Below are positions 54,493-55,215 of a stretch of 55,215 nucleotides of DNA, piece after piece; position 1 is the stretch's first letter, and the number at the start of each line of letters is the position of its first letter. Source of the stretch: an uncultured Pirellulaceae bacterium. GTDB lineage: Bacteria > Planctomycetota > Planctomycetia > Pirellulales > Pirellulaceae. Location of the stretch: positions 1-55,215 of the forward strand of contig CALLUY010000088.1 in NCBI GenBank assembly GCA_938010615.1. The letters are read 5' to 3'. The notes beneath the pieces were generated by a model. That model worked only from the letters and a program-made list of their open reading frames with translations. It had not been told where the DNA came from and did not search any database. The position numbers and the translations under genes were made by a program.

Positions 54493-54889
54493 TATAAAGA
54501 CGTGGCGAATCATGTCTGCTTTGGGCGACTCCTTGAAACGAAAAGTATAGACCTGCTCTTGGAGTGTCACAATATGGGCGTGTGCGGGAGGAAACGATTC
54601 TGCGCCTCTTCGTCCTAAGGAATTTGTTTCCGTTTGGTGGCCAAGCCTCGAATGCGGCAGCCTGTAACTAAGCTGGAAGGGCACTTTCAGTCCTTTTCGA
54701 TGTCTCATGTACAAGCCTTCTTTTTCAATTGTTGTAGTTATCTGCCTGCTTGGTTCTTCCGTCGAGTCGACTTTATCAACGCCAACCTGCTATTGCCGAC
54801 TTCGAAGTCGAATGACCTTTCTGCGGTGGGGTTTCGTCAGCCGAATTCTCTGACTTCAATGGTCTCAAAGGACAGACCGCGGTTTCGAC

Positions 54890-55000
54890 CTACGATGTTG
54901 AGGGGCTCCGTATAGGGATTCGGAGTGGGTGACTCAGGCGGCAGTAAGACTGGGACTGGAGTCGACCGTGGGGGGGCCGGTCGCGGAAAGTTGCCCGCGA
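54890..55000 (+). pseudogene. C-terminal remnant of a second RAYT transposase
   Basis: The frame from 54902 reads S-E-W-V-T-Q-A-A-V-R-L-G-L-E-S-T-V. This parallels the end of the intact RAYT (S-S-W-A-T-Q-S-A-A-R-L-G-L-E-S-T-L). An in-frame stop lies just upstream (TGA at 54899) and the tail is frameshifted. The rest of 54493-55215 shows no supported gene. Confidence 0.65.
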
Positions 55001-55215
55001 ATGACGCAAATGATGCACGGGTTTTGAGACAGAATGAACAGGTCCAATAGTGTTCGGCACGGGTATTGCTTTGGGATTGTATTTGAGTCGCAGAACGGGA
55101 TTTCGCCAGTAGAAACTGGCTCGCGATTGTAAAAATTACCAACGAGCATGTAAGAATGTGCCTTGGTATCGCCGGAGCCTGCTCAATGGCAGCATCGACG
55201 TCGAATCAGGTCGAA

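Noticed and set aside
54837..55142. 101-codon minus-strand frame at the right edge
   Set aside because: It overlaps the RAYT remnant on the other strand and shows no recognisable domain.

Overview
The window looks like a chromosomal segment of a planctomycete, most likely of the Pirellulaceae type, with intermediate GC. The evidence is the gene content: a DUF1501 / pre-peptidase C-terminal (PPC) / DUF1549-DUF1553 / planctomycete cytochrome-WD40 cluster, a DUF1598 protein, a sulfatase, twin-arginine-type leaders on an oxidoreductase and a DUF1501 protein, a Cys/Gly-rich lipoprotein ending in an RGPRDFL-type tail, and many intergenic palindromes. There are no rRNA genes, no CRISPR array and no tRNA that I can recognise.

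Layout. 1-2431 is accessory DNA: two diverged 385-bp direct repeats separated by a 150-bp element with inverted ends, a hypothetical gene, an orphan group II intron 3' end (domains V-VI) and a type II toxin-antitoxin pair. 2642-4674 holds a methyltransferase, a large nested palindrome and a DUF4254 gene. 4913-13725 is a plus-strand cluster of secreted proteins (DUF1501, PPC, DUF1549/1553, cytochrome-WD40-coiled coil). 14049-17490 (minus) holds an exported Gfo/Idh/MocA oxidoreductase and a fusion of redoxin, cytochrome c, copper monooxygenase-like and EF-hand parts. 17630-24495 holds an M28 peptidase, a membrane protein, a Cys-pair protein, thioredoxin reductase, a secreted hypothetical protein and a sulfatase. 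24543-29074 holds fumarase, pdxH, a ZIP transporter and a membrane protein. 29085-35527 is a minus-strand AddAB-like helicase-nuclease pair. 35733-40753 holds a membrane protein, the Cys-rich lipoprotein with a strong terminator, scpB, a glycosyltransferase and hemW. 40887-50953 holds a sialate esterase-like protein, a nitroreductase, DUF1598, a ROK protein, a family-5 uracil-DNA glycosylase overlapping a membrane protein, a CPA1 antiporter and mtnA. 51064-55215 is again accessory: a 5' group II intron fragment with a reverse transcriptase cut off before its catalytic YADD box, small hypothetical genes, a REP-associated tyrosine transposase (RAYT) with a nearby palindrome, and the remnant of a second RAYT.

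How it fits together. The middle is mostly ordinary housekeeping (TrxB, FumC, PdxH, ScpB, HemW, MtnA, UDG, AddAB) mixed with the planctomycete secreted repertoire for breakdown of complex substrates. The accessory flanks carry the mobile DNA. Palindromic repeats occur between convergent genes and, in two or three places, reach into or lie inside coding sequence. I see no clearly new multi-gene defence system. The most unusual items are the redoxin/cytochrome/copper-oxidase fusion, the Cys-rich lipoprotein, the in-frame palindromic insertion in the DUF1549 gene, and the split traces of group II introns and RAYT elements.
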